Shown here piece by piece: positions 1 to 6,371 of a stretch of 6,756 bases of DNA. Every line of letters begins with the position of its first letter. Position 1 is the first letter of the stretch. The DNA is from Pseudomonadota bacterium (GTDB taxonomy: Bacteria; Pseudomonadota; Gammaproteobacteria; Burkholderiales; Burkholderiaceae_D): the NCBI GenBank assembly GCA_023409175.1, contig JAEYIG010000172.1, positions 1 to 6,756 on the forward strand, given 5' to 3'. Position numbers and translations under genes: made by a program. Below the pieces are notes generated by a model. The model made no database searches. It had not been told where the DNA came from and saw only the letters and a program-made list of their open reading frames with translations.

Positions 1-558
1 GCTGTAAAGCACAATCCCGACAATCCCCGCCGCGATCATGATCAGGATCGGGTCGAGCCTTTTGAAACGGCGCATGAGGATCAGGGAAATGCCGAAAATC
101 CCGACCGCGATGTAATCGGTCCCGTCGAAATGCATCGGCAAGCCGTCACTGTGCCAGAACGACAGGAACATGATCGACAGCCCGGCAAAAGCGATCATCG
201 CCACCACGGCCGCCCGCAACTGCAGGAGAACACCCTTGATCAGCCTGAGCTTGCGGTAACGGTAATAGGCGAAAGCCAGCGAAAGGACGATGATGATCGA
301 AGGCAGGACGTTCCCGACTGTCGCAATGATGGCTCCCGGGATGCCGGCGACCTGCAGGCCGACGAACGTCGCCGAATTGATCGAGATCGGCCCCGGGGTC
401 ATCTGGGAAATCGTGATGATGTCGGAAAACTGGGTCATCGTCAGCCAGGGATGAACTTCGACCACCTGATGCTGGATCAGCGGCATCGCGGCATATCCGC
501 CGCCGATACTGAAAAGGCCGATCTGGAAAAAGCTCCAGAAGAGTTGGAGGTAAATCAT
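1..558 (-). CDS. Chromate transporter family protein, second half of a pair (partial, 3' end missing)
   Basis: Reading leftward from ATG at 558, the frame stays open for 186 codons to the window edge, so the C-terminus is missing; single-domain members of this family are usually about 170-220 residues, so little is lost. The protein is strongly hydrophobic, with family hallmarks GGGYAAMPLI (residues 19-28) and TPGPISINSATFVG (residues 54-67), typical of the chromate transporter domain (CHR, PF02417). Families of this kind move chromate or related oxyanions across the inner membrane; the real substrate here cannot be read from sequence. The start codon overlaps the stop codon of the upstream gene (ATGA, 555-558), and GGAG-like bases inside that gene are not obvious, so translational coupling is likely. 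With the neighbour it fits the paired short-chain ChrA type, in which two half-size proteins are needed together. Family assignment is firm; chromate as substrate is only the family name. Confidence 0.9.
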   Translation of the reverse strand, partial: MIYLQLFWSFFQIGLFSIGGGYAAMPLIQHQVVEVHPWLTMTQFSDIITISQMTPGPISINSATFVGLQVAGIPGAIIATVGNVLPSIIIVLSLAFAYYRYRKLRLIKGVLLQLRAAVVAMIAFAGLSIMFLSFWHSDGLPMHFDGTDYIAVGIFGISLILMRRFKRLDPILIMIAAGIVGIVLYS

Positions 559-1190
559 GGCCGGCTTCCCCTGTCATCGCTGCCACGGCCACGCTGCTGG
601 CGATGGTGCCTGAGCCGCGACAGTTTCAGTTTCCGGAGCTGTTCGCCATAGAGCGTATCGACGACGCCTATCGCGCCACACACGAGTATGACGATGAACA
701 CGTTCACGTCAAAGAAGAAAACCGCCAGAAACGACCCGGTCAGGATCACGCAGGGAAGCCATTTCCGGGGCGCGAGAACGCCCTTTCCCATCGTGATGAC
801 CACGTCGATGATGATGGCGGCCACGCACGCCTGCATGCCTTTCATCGCCATGGCGACGTACGGGTTGCTCTTGAAAGCCGAATAGAACATCGACACGATG
901 GTCAGGATGATCAGCGGAGGCAATACCGTCCCCAGCACCGTCACCAGCACCCCCCTGATGCCCGCCAGCCGGTAGCCGACCAGAATGGACGCGTTCACCG
1001 CCATCGAACCCGGAGCCGACTGGGCGATCGCCGTCAGATCCATCATCTCGTCCTCATCAATCCAGTGCTTTTCCTCCATGAACTTCTTGCGCATCAGCGG
1101 AACGATGACGAAACCGCCCCCGAGCGTAAACATGGAGAGCTGAAAAGTGGCGATAAAAAGATCCCAGTAAAACTTCTTGTCCCTGTCCAT
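555..1190 (-). CDS. Chromate transporter family protein, first half of a pair
   Basis: Single-domain chromate transporter (CHR, PF02417) of 211 residues. The sequence shows LGGGFVIVPLM (residues 23-33) and SAPGSMAVNASILVGY (58-73), the counterparts of the two hallmark motifs of the partner gene, then several hydrophobic membrane segments up to about residue 180 and a basic, Arg/His-rich C-terminal tail. I chose the ATG at 1190 because GGAAAAGG lies just upstream on this strand; an in-frame ATG at 1211 would add seven residues (MVFPEKD) but has no visible ribosome site. The TGA stop overlaps the ATG of the next gene, so both are surely co-transcribed and probably form a heteromeric inner-membrane transporter. 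Related pairs have been linked to chromate resistance, but many members are of unproven substrate. Confidence 0.9.
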   Translation of the reverse strand: MDRDKKFYWDLFIATFQLSMFTLGGGFVIVPLMRKKFMEEKHWIDEDEMMDLTAIAQSAPGSMAVNASILVGYRLAGIRGVLVTVLGTVLPPLIILTIVSMFYSAFKSNPYVAMAMKGMQACVAAIIIDVVITMGKGVLAPRKWLPCVILTGSFLAVFFFDVNVFIVILVCGAIGVVDTLYGEQLRKLKLSRLRHHRQQRGRGSDDRGSRP

Positions 1191-1523
1191 ATCCTTTTCC
1201 GGGAAGACCATTCAAACGGCAGAAAACGAATCTCCCGCCTGACAGACGATGCATGGGACGGAATCCGGTGGCCATTCCGGTTTCCCCAGGGCAACGAATG
1301 GGGAAGGAATCCCTTGCAAAAAGGGCATTTCTTCACTGCAACCTTTCCTGTTTATCATAAAAACAGGGCTTTCACAAATGTCTGTCCCTCCCCTGCAACC
1401 CGCAAGAAACCTGAGTTTGCCGGATTCAGGGATGGAAAAATAACCGTGGGTAAAATTTTCATTACAGATAACGTTTTTTGGGCGTCATTAACAAGCTGAT
1501 TCACGTAAATAAGCGAAAAAGGC
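1191..1523. other. Divergent intergenic region between the transporter pair and the Sel1 gene
   Basis: No coding region is convincing here. The stretch must hold the promoter for the leftward transporter pair. Three short inverted repeats are visible: TTCCCCA/TGGGGAA (1282-1288 with 1299-1305), CCCTT/AAGGG (1311-1315 with 1321-1325) and CCTGTTT/AAACAGG (1347-1353 with 1361-1367). A TATGAT -10-like hexamer lies on the minus strand at 1359-1354, inside the loop of the last repeat, but no good -35 accompanies it, so the start point of the pair is unresolved. The repeats could be operator sites or leader hairpins; nothing identifies a regulator. Confidence 0.4.
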
Positions 1524-1552
1524 TTTTTCGATCAGGCAAGCCCTGCTATCAT
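1524..1552 (+). promoter_or_regulatory. Probable sigma-70 promoter of the Sel1-repeat gene
   Basis: An extended -10 element TGC-TATCAT (1544-1552) is preceded 17 bases upstream by TTTTTC (1524-1529), a poor -35. Transcription would start near 1559, giving a leader of about 33 nt before the ATG at 1592. The -35 lies in the right arm of a perfect 7-bp inverted repeat, CGAAAAA/TTTTTCG (1514-1520 with 1524-1530), which could be a hairpin or a binding site. Confidence 0.45.
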
Positions 1553-1591
1553 ATTGGACTTTCCCTTCACCTAGCGAAAGAAAGACAAACT

Positions 1592-2251
1592 ATGTCCAGG
1601 GGTTCCAGGAACAAAAAGCTCTTTTTATGGATCATACTCATCGCCACGATCATCCTGATCGTCATCAGCCAAACCGCCTTTGCCGTCGGTGAACGCGACC
1701 TCCAGAAGGCGATGGAATCCTGGTCGGCAGGCCAATATGAAACGGCTCTCCCGCAATTCGAAAAAGCGGCCTCATTAGGCAACAACAAGGCCCAGACCAT
1801 GTTGGGTGTGATGTATTTTCAGGGAAAAGGCACCGAACAGGACTATCCCAAAGCCGCCGAATGGTTTGACCGCGCCGCCAACAGCGGCAACCATGAGGCA
1901 CAGACGTTCATGGGCATCATGAACCTGGAAGGCCTCGGCACTCCGAAAAACGAGAAAACGGCTTATTACTGGTTCGAAAAAGCGGCGAGAGCCGGCGAAA
2001 CCAGTGCCCAGAACTATCTCGGTACCCTGCTCATGAACGGACAGGGCACCCAAAAAGACACTGCCAAAGCCGCCGAATGGTTCACGAAAGCCGCCGAAAA
2101 AGGCGATTCGAACGCGCGGAAAATCCTTGGCGCCATGTACCTTCAGGGAAAAGGGGTGGCCAAAGACACCGAAAAAGCCCGCTACTGGCTACAAAAAGCG
2201 GCTGACGACGGCGATACGGACGCCAAAAATCTCCTTTCAGAACTCAACTGA
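1592..2251 (+). CDS. Secreted or membrane-anchored Sel1-repeat protein
   Basis: A 219-residue protein. Residues 1-31 form a basic N-region (RGSRNKK), a hydrophobic core and a possible signal peptidase site AFA (29-31), so it is exported to the periplasm or stays as an N-terminal membrane anchor. Residues 44-63 are a half helical repeat (AGQYETALPQFEKAASLG), followed by four complete 36-residue Sel1-like repeats at 64-99, 100-135, 136-171 and 172-207, each with the LG-x-[MY]-x3-G-x-G and KAAEWF-type signatures, and a short tail. Sel1/TPR-like solenoids are protein-binding scaffolds, in bacteria often linked to envelope stress, secretion or host contact; no enzymatic motif is present and the partner is unknown. 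The frame is open upstream to 1478, but only the start at 1592 gives a signal peptide at the N-terminus and lies downstream of the predicted promoter; the ribosome site there (GAAAGAAAGA) is weak. A strong inverted repeat follows the stop, so it is probably a single-gene unit. Confidence 0.88.
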   Translation: MSRGSRNKKLFLWIILIATIILIVISQTAFAVGERDLQKAMESWSAGQYETALPQFEKAASLGNNKAQTMLGVMYFQGKGTEQDYPKAAEWFDRAANSGNHEAQTFMGIMNLEGLGTPKNEKTAYYWFEKAARAGETSAQNYLGTLLMNGQGTQKDTAKAAEWFTKAAEKGDSNARKILGAMYLQGKGVAKDTEKARYWLQKAADDGDTDAKNLLSELN

Positions 2252-2255
2252 CGCT

Positions 2256-2309
2256 TTTCTCCCATCCGGCCATTTTCAGTCCTTGTCGGGAATGGCCGGA
2301 TGGGAGAAA
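2256..2309. terminator. Long perfect inverted repeat after the Sel1 gene, probable transcription end
   Basis: Arms 2256-2274 (TTTCTCCCATCCGGCCATT) and 2291-2309 are perfectly complementary over 19 bp with a 16-nt loop. It starts five bases after the Sel1 stop codon. A stem this stable right after a stop suggests a terminator or an mRNA 3' end stabiliser. No T-run follows the stem on either strand, so it is not a textbook intrinsic terminator, and a dispersed repeat element is an alternative. Confidence 0.6.
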
Positions 2310-2471
2310 CGTTGCATAAGCGCAAAACCGCCTCCCCAACAAACGGCAAAATCCATTTATGTCAATGACAGGCAAACGCAAACAGACCAAACTCTTGCGA
2401 GCCACAAAACCATGCCTGACGCATAACCGGCCCGGGAACACGACGCTGCCAGCCAAAACCATTCACGCAAA

Positions 2472-3206
2472 ATGAAAGAAAACAAATACGACTGTGAGCG
2501 TTTTTTCAGGAAATACAGCCAGATGCCCCGTTCCCTGAAGGGACTGGAAGGCGCAGGCGAATGGCACGCCCTTGAAGAAATGATGCCCGACTGTTGCGGA
2601 AAACGGGTTCTCGACCTCGGTTGCGGTTACGGATGGCATTGCCGTTACGCCATCGAACATGGCGCGGTTTCCTGCACCGGCATCGACCTCTCTGAAAAAA
2701 TGCTCCACCAGGCGCAAAAGCGGAATGGCTCACTCTGGACGAATTACCGCTGCATGGCAATCGAAGACTTTGAATTCGAACCGGAAAGCTTCGATGTCGT
2801 CATCAGCTCGCTGGCATTCCACTATCTTGAATCCTTCGACGACATCTGCGGGAAAGTCCACCGTTGCCTGACACCCGGCGGCGCTTTCGTCTTTTCCGTC
2901 GAACATCCCGTCTTTACCGCCCACGGCCCGCAGGAATGGGTCACGAACGAAAACGGCAGGCTGATGCACTGGCCCGTCGACAAATACTTCACCGAAGGCA
3001 AGCGCCGCGCAAGCTTTCTGGGCTCGAAAGTCACCAAATACCACAAGACCCTGACGACCTATGTGGGCGGCCTGATCAAGGCCGGGTTTTCCATCACCGG
3101 CCTGGTCGAACCACAGCCGGACGAGACCATGCTCGTTACCGTCCCCGGCATGAAAAACGAACTGCGCCGCCCGATGATGCTGATCGTCTCGGCCGTCAAA
3201 AAATAA
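2472..3206 (+). CDS. Class I SAM-dependent methyltransferase
   Basis: A 244-residue soluble methyltransferase of the Methyltransf_11 / UbiG-like class. Visible motifs: SAM-binding loop VLDLGCGYG (46-54); acidic ribose-binding Asp in TGIDLSEKM (69-77, D72); SFDVVISSLAFHYL (106-119), the motif IV strand; and LTPGGAFVFSVEHP (133-146). The N-terminus (NKYD...FFRKYSQM-RS--GLEGAGEW) is characteristic of a family of stand-alone methyltransferases common in gut bacteria, whose substrate is not established. It would transfer a methyl group from SAM to a small molecule in the cytoplasm. The ATG at 2472 is the only available start, because an in-frame TAA lies at 2424-2426; no Shine-Dalgarno is visible (GCAAA before ATG), so it may be poorly translated or leaderless. 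It stands alone, with no pathway partner in the window. Annotation as UbiG would over-call it. Confidence 0.9.
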   Translation: MKENKYDCERFFRKYSQMPRSLKGLEGAGEWHALEEMMPDCCGKRVLDLGCGYGWHCRYAIEHGAVSCTGIDLSEKMLHQAQKRNGSLWTNYRCMAIEDFEFEPESFDVVISSLAFHYLESFDDICGKVHRCLTPGGAFVFSVEHPVFTAHGPQEWVTNENGRLMHWPVDKYFTEGKRRASFLGSKVTKYHKTLTTYVGGLIKAGFSITGLVEPQPDETMLVTVPGMKNELRRPMMLIVSAVKK

Positions 3207-3324
3207 GGTCGGCCGAAGGGAAACGTCTTTTTCCCGTCCTGTATCCCCTCCCTTTCTTGCGGATGTGAACCTGATGGCATCCCTTTCGCACCGGAAACAA
3301 CATTTACCAATAAAATTCCTCTGC

Positions 3325-3349
3325 GGAAACTAAATGTCCGTTTCCTTTT
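3325..3349 (+). terminator. Possible weak intrinsic terminator after the methyltransferase gene
   Basis: GGAAAC (3325-3330) and GTTTCC (3340-3345) form a 6-bp stem with a 9-nt loop, followed by TTTT (3346-3349). It lies about 120 nt beyond the methyltransferase stop and directly before the next promoter. A smaller hairpin, GGGAAA/TTTCCC (3218-3223 with 3230-3235), is nearer the stop but has no T-run. Both are weak. Confidence 0.3.
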
Positions 3350-3357
3350 GCTAAAAT
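3349..3357 (+). promoter_or_regulatory. Extended -10 promoter of the secreted-protein gene
   Basis: TGC-TAAAAT (3349-3357) matches the extended -10 form; the -35 region is poor, as such promoters tolerate. Transcription would begin near 3364, leaving a leader of about 118 nt that includes the hairpin at 3383-3401. The same TGn-TAnnAT pattern recurs at other gene fronts in the window. Confidence 0.45.
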
Positions 3358-3382
3358 CGAATTACCCCCCTGATAACCGGAA

Positions 3383-3401
3383 ATTGCCCTATCCGGGCAA
3401 T
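3383..3401 (+). promoter_or_regulatory. Inverted repeat in the leader of the secreted-protein gene
   Basis: ATTGCCC (3383-3389) and GGGCAAT (3395-3401) are perfectly complementary around a 5-nt loop. It lies about 20 nt after the predicted transcription start and 80 nt before the start codon. It could be a 5' mRNA hairpin or a half-site pair for a repressor; there is no T-run, so it is not a terminator. Confidence 0.4.
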
Positions 3402-3481
3402 CACTGACGGCTTATACCTCTGCATCCCCAAAAAACACCGGGATTCCCTTTTTTTCATTCAATTTACCGGAGGAAAGAACC

Positions 3482-4459
3482 ATGAAAAAAATGAAAACCC
3501 TTATAAGCCTGCTCCTGGCTTCGGGCTTCCTGCTGACTGTCCCGCAGGCCAACGCCACCCAGAAATGGCAGGACATCAGTGCCGCCAGCTCCATTTTCAA
3601 CAATGACAACGCACCCGAAGTATGTAACAAGGCACTCGCAGACTGGCGAAAGAAAAACTGTTCGTCCAAAACCTGCACCGCACGCTGGAACGGTCAATGG
3701 CGGAATACAACTTCCTTCTTCGGCTCGATATATGCCCTGTGCGGATCGCACATGCTGGAACGCTCATCCTGGCGGGAACAGCCCCTGTCCACGCGGCCGC
3801 TGACCCGCGAGGAAAGCATGGTGACATGCCAGTACGAGGGCAGGAAAGTCACGAACGGCTGGCAATACGACGACGTCTGCCGCGACAGACTGGACATGAC
3901 GACCAGCCACCTGAATCACGTTACTGTGATCGACTCCATTACTGATGCCAATACGCAGGAAATCATCAAGGGGTTGAAAGGTGAGGCCTCATCGAAGAAA
4001 CTGGCTGACGGCCGCTATATTTTCGTCCTGAGAAAATATGCAAACGATCCCGACAAGCTCGGCCTCGTCCTCCGGCGGTATGACCGCAATGTCATCCAGC
4101 CTGACGGACAACTCTGCAAGAACGACAAATACGCCTTTGCCGACAACATGAAAAAAACCGTCAGGTATGGCAATCCGGGACATGTCCGGCATTCGCAATT
4201 GAACGGTGGCTGGCACCCGGTCTATAGCGCCGGTGAACTCTGGGTCCAAAATGGGCAGATCGTGACCGTTTCCAACGAATCGGGACATTTCAAGCCGACT
4301 AAAGCCTCTCTTGATGCCGTGAAGGAAACACTGGATTACCTGTCCATCCCGACCGCAAAAATCCATTTCTACGATTTCCAGAAAGACAAGAATGCGCTGG
4401 ACGTCTATAAGAAACAGTGCGCAGGTGCAAAAGTGCAAGGTTGGGACGAGTGTCTGTAA
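3482..4459 (+). CDS. Secreted cysteine-rich protein of unknown function, possible lectin-like N-terminal region
   Basis: A 325-residue protein. The start is secured by GGAGGAAAG ending four bases before the ATG, the best ribosome site in the window. Residues 1-25 are a clear Sec signal peptide (KK, hydrophobic core, ANA cleavage site), so the mature protein goes to the periplasm or outside. It has nine cysteines (48, 60, 65, 87, 116, 133, 212, 313, 324), suiting disulfides. Residues 37-76 (SIFNNDNAPEV ... WNGQWRNT) recall the repeat of the cyanobacterial lectin MVL and the mannan-binding domain family (PLW-N--A ... GQW-T). Residues 235-272 carry HS, GG, PVYSAGEL, an NG turn and SNESGHFKP, a pattern I associate from memory with a C-terminal module in assorted bacterial effector-like proteins and plant IQM proteins; its function is unclear to me. 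No catalytic motif is evident. It has its own promoter and no operon partner. The two module matches are by eye and need a profile search. Confidence 0.85.
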   Translation: MKKMKTLISLLLASGFLLTVPQANATQKWQDISAASSIFNNDNAPEVCNKALADWRKKNCSSKTCTARWNGQWRNTTSFFGSIYALCGSHMLERSSWREQPLSTRPLTREESMVTCQYEGRKVTNGWQYDDVCRDRLDMTTSHLNHVTVIDSITDANTQEIIKGLKGEASSKKLADGRYIFVLRKYANDPDKLGLVLRRYDRNVIQPDGQLCKNDKYAFADNMKKTVRYGNPGHVRHSQLNGGWHPVYSAGELWVQNGQIVTVSNESGHFKPTKASLDAVKETLDYLSIPTAKIHFYDFQKDKNALDVYKKQCAGAKVQGWDECL

Positions 4460-4497
4460 TAAGGCGACATGCCTTTCGTCCGGACACCAAAACCGGC

Positions 4498-4522
4498 AAG
4501 GCAAACCCAAAAGGTTTGCCTT
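4498..4522. terminator. Probable terminator hairpin after the secreted-protein gene
   Basis: AAGGCAAACC (4498-4507) and GGTTTGCCTT (4513-4522) form a perfect 10-bp stem with a 5-nt loop, starting 39 nt after the stop codon. Only two T residues end the stem, with no further T-run, so termination efficiency is uncertain. Its position between a gene end and the next promoter supports a terminator role. Confidence 0.6.
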
Positions 4523-4602
4523 CCAGTCGTCGTAAATGCCCATCGAAAAACCCTTCCGCTCAGTTTCCGTCTTTCCGACACAAGCTTGCATTTTCAAAAA
4601 AG

Positions 4603-4611
4603 TGTTATAAT
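4603..4611 (+). promoter_or_regulatory. Strong extended -10 promoter for the MATE gene
   Basis: TGT-TATAAT (4603-4611) is a perfect extended -10 consensus. A TTGCAT hexamer at 4586-4591 resembles a -35 but sits only 14 bases from the -10, so the TG extension probably carries recognition. The predicted start is near 4618, 345 nt ahead of the MATE start codon at 4963. Confidence 0.7.
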
Positions 4612-4617
4612 TCAATA

Positions 4618-4962
4618 CGATTCAACCCACGGCCTCTTCAAAAAGGGAAGAGGAAAAAAACAGATCAACCTCCAGAAATCATCAAAACGGCCATGAAACC
4701 GCTTAGTGTCTAAAGCCAGACCCGCCAGGCAAACGCCTCTTTCGGTCTGGAACCTCCAGCAGGAAAACCGCTAAACAATCCACCTCTTCTGACTCGTCAG
4801 AAAAAGGAAAACCACTTAAAAACCCACGTTTCAAACCTGCCGCATCAGTGTCGCCCATCGTGCCACCTGTCGTGCCGCCGTTTCTGCCCATCAGGCAGAC
4901 ACCCCTGCACGTGCAATCATTGCAAGCCACAAGCCTGAAACTTGCCAAAAGCAAAAGATTTT
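4618..4962 (+). promoter_or_regulatory. Long structured 5' leader of the MATE gene
   Basis: About 345 nt separate the predicted transcription start from the MATE start codon, without a substantial ORF. In order it holds: hairpin CCTCTTC/GAAGAGG (4633-4639 with 4647-4653); the mini-ORF MKPLSV (4693-4713); a stem CCAGACC/GGTCTGG (4716-4722 with 4744-4750) enclosing AGGC/GCCT; TTCTGA/TCAGAA (4787-4792 with 4797-4802); TCTGCC/GGCAGA (4883-4888 with 4894-4899); and two overlapping, mutually exclusive pairings, TGCAC/GTGCA (4906-4910 with 4911-4915, a palindrome) and TGCAA/TTGCA (4912-4916 with 4920-4924), about 40 nt before the gene. This suits an attenuator or ligand-sensing leader. It matches no riboswitch class I know. 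Confidence 0.5.
4693..4713 (+). CDS. Putative leader peptide MKPLSV upstream of the MATE gene
   Basis: Six codons and a stop: ATG AAA CCG CTT AGT GTC TAA. No clear Shine-Dalgarno precedes it. The case for translation is comparison with a second copy at 6579-6599 (ATG AAA CCG CTC TTT GTT TAG): three of the four changed codons, including the stop, are synonymous. The start lies 82 nt after the -10 hexamer, against 79 nt in the other copy. A stem-loop begins three bases after the stop. It may act as an upstream ORF sensing translation, for example under drug or amino-acid stress, but that role is inferred. Confidence 0.35.
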   Translation: MKPLSV

Positions 4963-6330
4963 ATGAACTCAACTACCCGGACACACACAACGGGAGAAGA
5001 AGAACTCGCCACGGGAAACATCCCGAAACTGTTTGTCAAATTCGTCATTCCCGGCATGCTGGCGCTGTTCATGCTGTCGGCCCAACTCTTCATCGACGGC
5101 ATCCTGATCGGCAACTTCATCAGCGCCAACGCCATGGGTTCCGTCAACCTCGTCATCCCCGTCTACGATGCCCTGATCGCCTGTGCCGTCGTCATCTGCG
5201 TCGGTTGCCAGTGCATCATCGGCATGAAACTCGGTGAGGGCGACCTTCAGACCGCCAATGACACCCTGCGTACGGGCCTGGTTTTCGCCCTCTTCGCCAT
5301 CGGCATTAGCGGAGCGCTCGTTTATATCTTCGCCCCCGGGCTCGTACGGCTGATGGGCGCCAACGATGCCCTGCAAGGCGATGCCGTCACGTTCATCCGG
5401 GTACTGGCACCGTTTTTCCCTTTCCCGGTCGTGATGTACCTTTTCGACGCCATCCTGAAAGCTGTAGGCCGGCCGGTCTATGCCACCGTCGGCATGTCCG
5501 TGATGGTGCTTTCCAACGTCGCGCTTGACCTGCTTTTCATCCTCGCCTTCGGATGGGGCATCGCCGGGGCGGCTTTTGCCACCGGCCTTTCCTACCTGAT
5601 CGGCCTCACGGTTTACCTGCCTGCCCTGCTCCACCGGGACACTCCGGTAAACCTGTGGATCGGCCGCTTCAGGAAGGAACTGGTCGGCAAGCTGCTTTAT
5701 ATCGGCAGCGCGGAAGGCGTCACCGAACTCTCGGCCTGCGTCGTCACGCTCATGTTCAACCTGACCCTGATGCATTACGCCGGTGAAAAAGGCATCGTCG
5801 CCTTCACGGCCATCAATTACCTGAACTACCTCATGCTCGCCAGCATCATCGGGATGAGCGAAGGGCTGCGCTCGATCCTCAGCTACAACTACGGCCTTGC
5901 CGATTACAGCCGTATCCGCAAGACGCTGACGCTTGCCATCAAAGTCACCGCCGGATTCGCCGCCCTGATGTTTTCAGGATTCTTCTTTTTCGGGAACGAA
6001 CTGATCTCGCTCTTCTTCAATCCAGATGAAACCGACATCATCGCGCTGGCCGCCAGCGGCACGGCCATCCTCGCCTTCTCCTACCTGTTCAACGGGTTCA
6101 ACATCCTGACGGCAGGCGTCTTCACCTCGCTTGGGCAGACAAAATATTCCCTTTTGATCTCACTCTTGCGCGGAGGCATCCTGCTGTTCATTTTCCTGAT
6201 GCTGCTCCCGTCATTCATGGGCATCAGGGGCGTCTGGCTGACCATACCGCTGGCGGAAGTCTTCACTTTCCTGATCGGAAGCACCCTGTACATGAAGAAA
6301 ATCCGGCACATCCACGCAAGGCTGGCCTGA
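4963..6330 (+). CDS. MATE family multidrug/cation antiporter
   Basis: A 455-residue inner-membrane protein with about twelve hydrophobic segments in two halves of six, the MatE (PF01554) duplication. The N-terminus carries LATGNIPKLFVKFVIPGML and the first-helix pattern AQLFIDGILIGNFI (40-53, with D45 in the membrane). The second half holds GMSEGLRSILSYNYG, the counterpart of the conserved Q/E-x2-xP-x2-xYNYG segment of the DinF/MepA-like branch. MATE proteins expel cationic drugs or metabolites using a Na+ or H+ gradient; the substrate cannot be told here. Length is normal and no lesion is visible. I chose ATG at 4963; an in-frame TTG at 4942 would add seven residues. The ribosome site is weak (AAAAGCAAAAGA), which, with the long structured leader, fits control at the level of translation or attenuation. 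It has its own promoter and no adjacent regulator gene. Confidence 0.92.
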   Translation: MNSTTRTHTTGEEELATGNIPKLFVKFVIPGMLALFMLSAQLFIDGILIGNFISANAMGSVNLVIPVYDALIACAVVICVGCQCIIGMKLGEGDLQTANDTLRTGLVFALFAIGISGALVYIFAPGLVRLMGANDALQGDAVTFIRVLAPFFPFPVVMYLFDAILKAVGRPVYATVGMSVMVLSNVALDLLFILAFGWGIAGAAFATGLSYLIGLTVYLPALLHRDTPVNLWIGRFRKELVGKLLYIGSAEGVTELSACVVTLMFNLTLMHYAGEKGIVAFTAINYLNYLMLASIIGMSEGLRSILSYNYGLADYSRIRKTLTLAIKVTAGFAALMFSGFFFFGNELISLFFNPDETDIIALAASGTAILAFSYLFNGFNILTAGVFTSLGQTKYSLLISLLRGGILLFIFLMLLPSFMGIRGVWLTIPLAEVFTFLIGSTLYMKKIRHIHARLA

Positions 6331-6371
6331 CGCGGTTTTCACGCCTTGTACCAAACGGGTTCTTTCTGCGG

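Noticed and set aside
146..592. Minus-strand open frame of 148 codons overlapping the transporter pair
   Set aside because: Out of frame with the clear chromate transporter sequence that begins at 558; D/R/P-rich and without motifs.
603..1499. Plus-strand open frame of 298 codons
   Set aside because: It lies antisense to the first chromate transporter gene; the product is rich in H, R, D and Q with no family signature, which is typical of a shadow frame.
1478..1591. Longer N-terminus for the Sel1 protein
   Set aside because: It would bury the signal peptide 38 residues inside the protein and would start upstream of the predicted promoter.
4417..4713. Open frame of 98 codons overlapping the end of the secreted-protein gene
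   Set aside because: It crosses a gene end, a terminator hairpin and a strong promoter; basic low-information product without a ribosome site. Only its last six codons, the MKPLSV mini-ORF, have support.
4942..4962. TTG start for the MATE gene
   Set aside because: A normal ATG follows at 4963, seven codons later, and the usual MATE N-terminus is already complete from there.
4969..5775. Minus-strand open frame of 268 codons
   Set aside because: Antisense to the MATE gene; the product is D/E/G-rich with low complexity, as expected from the reverse complement of a membrane protein gene.
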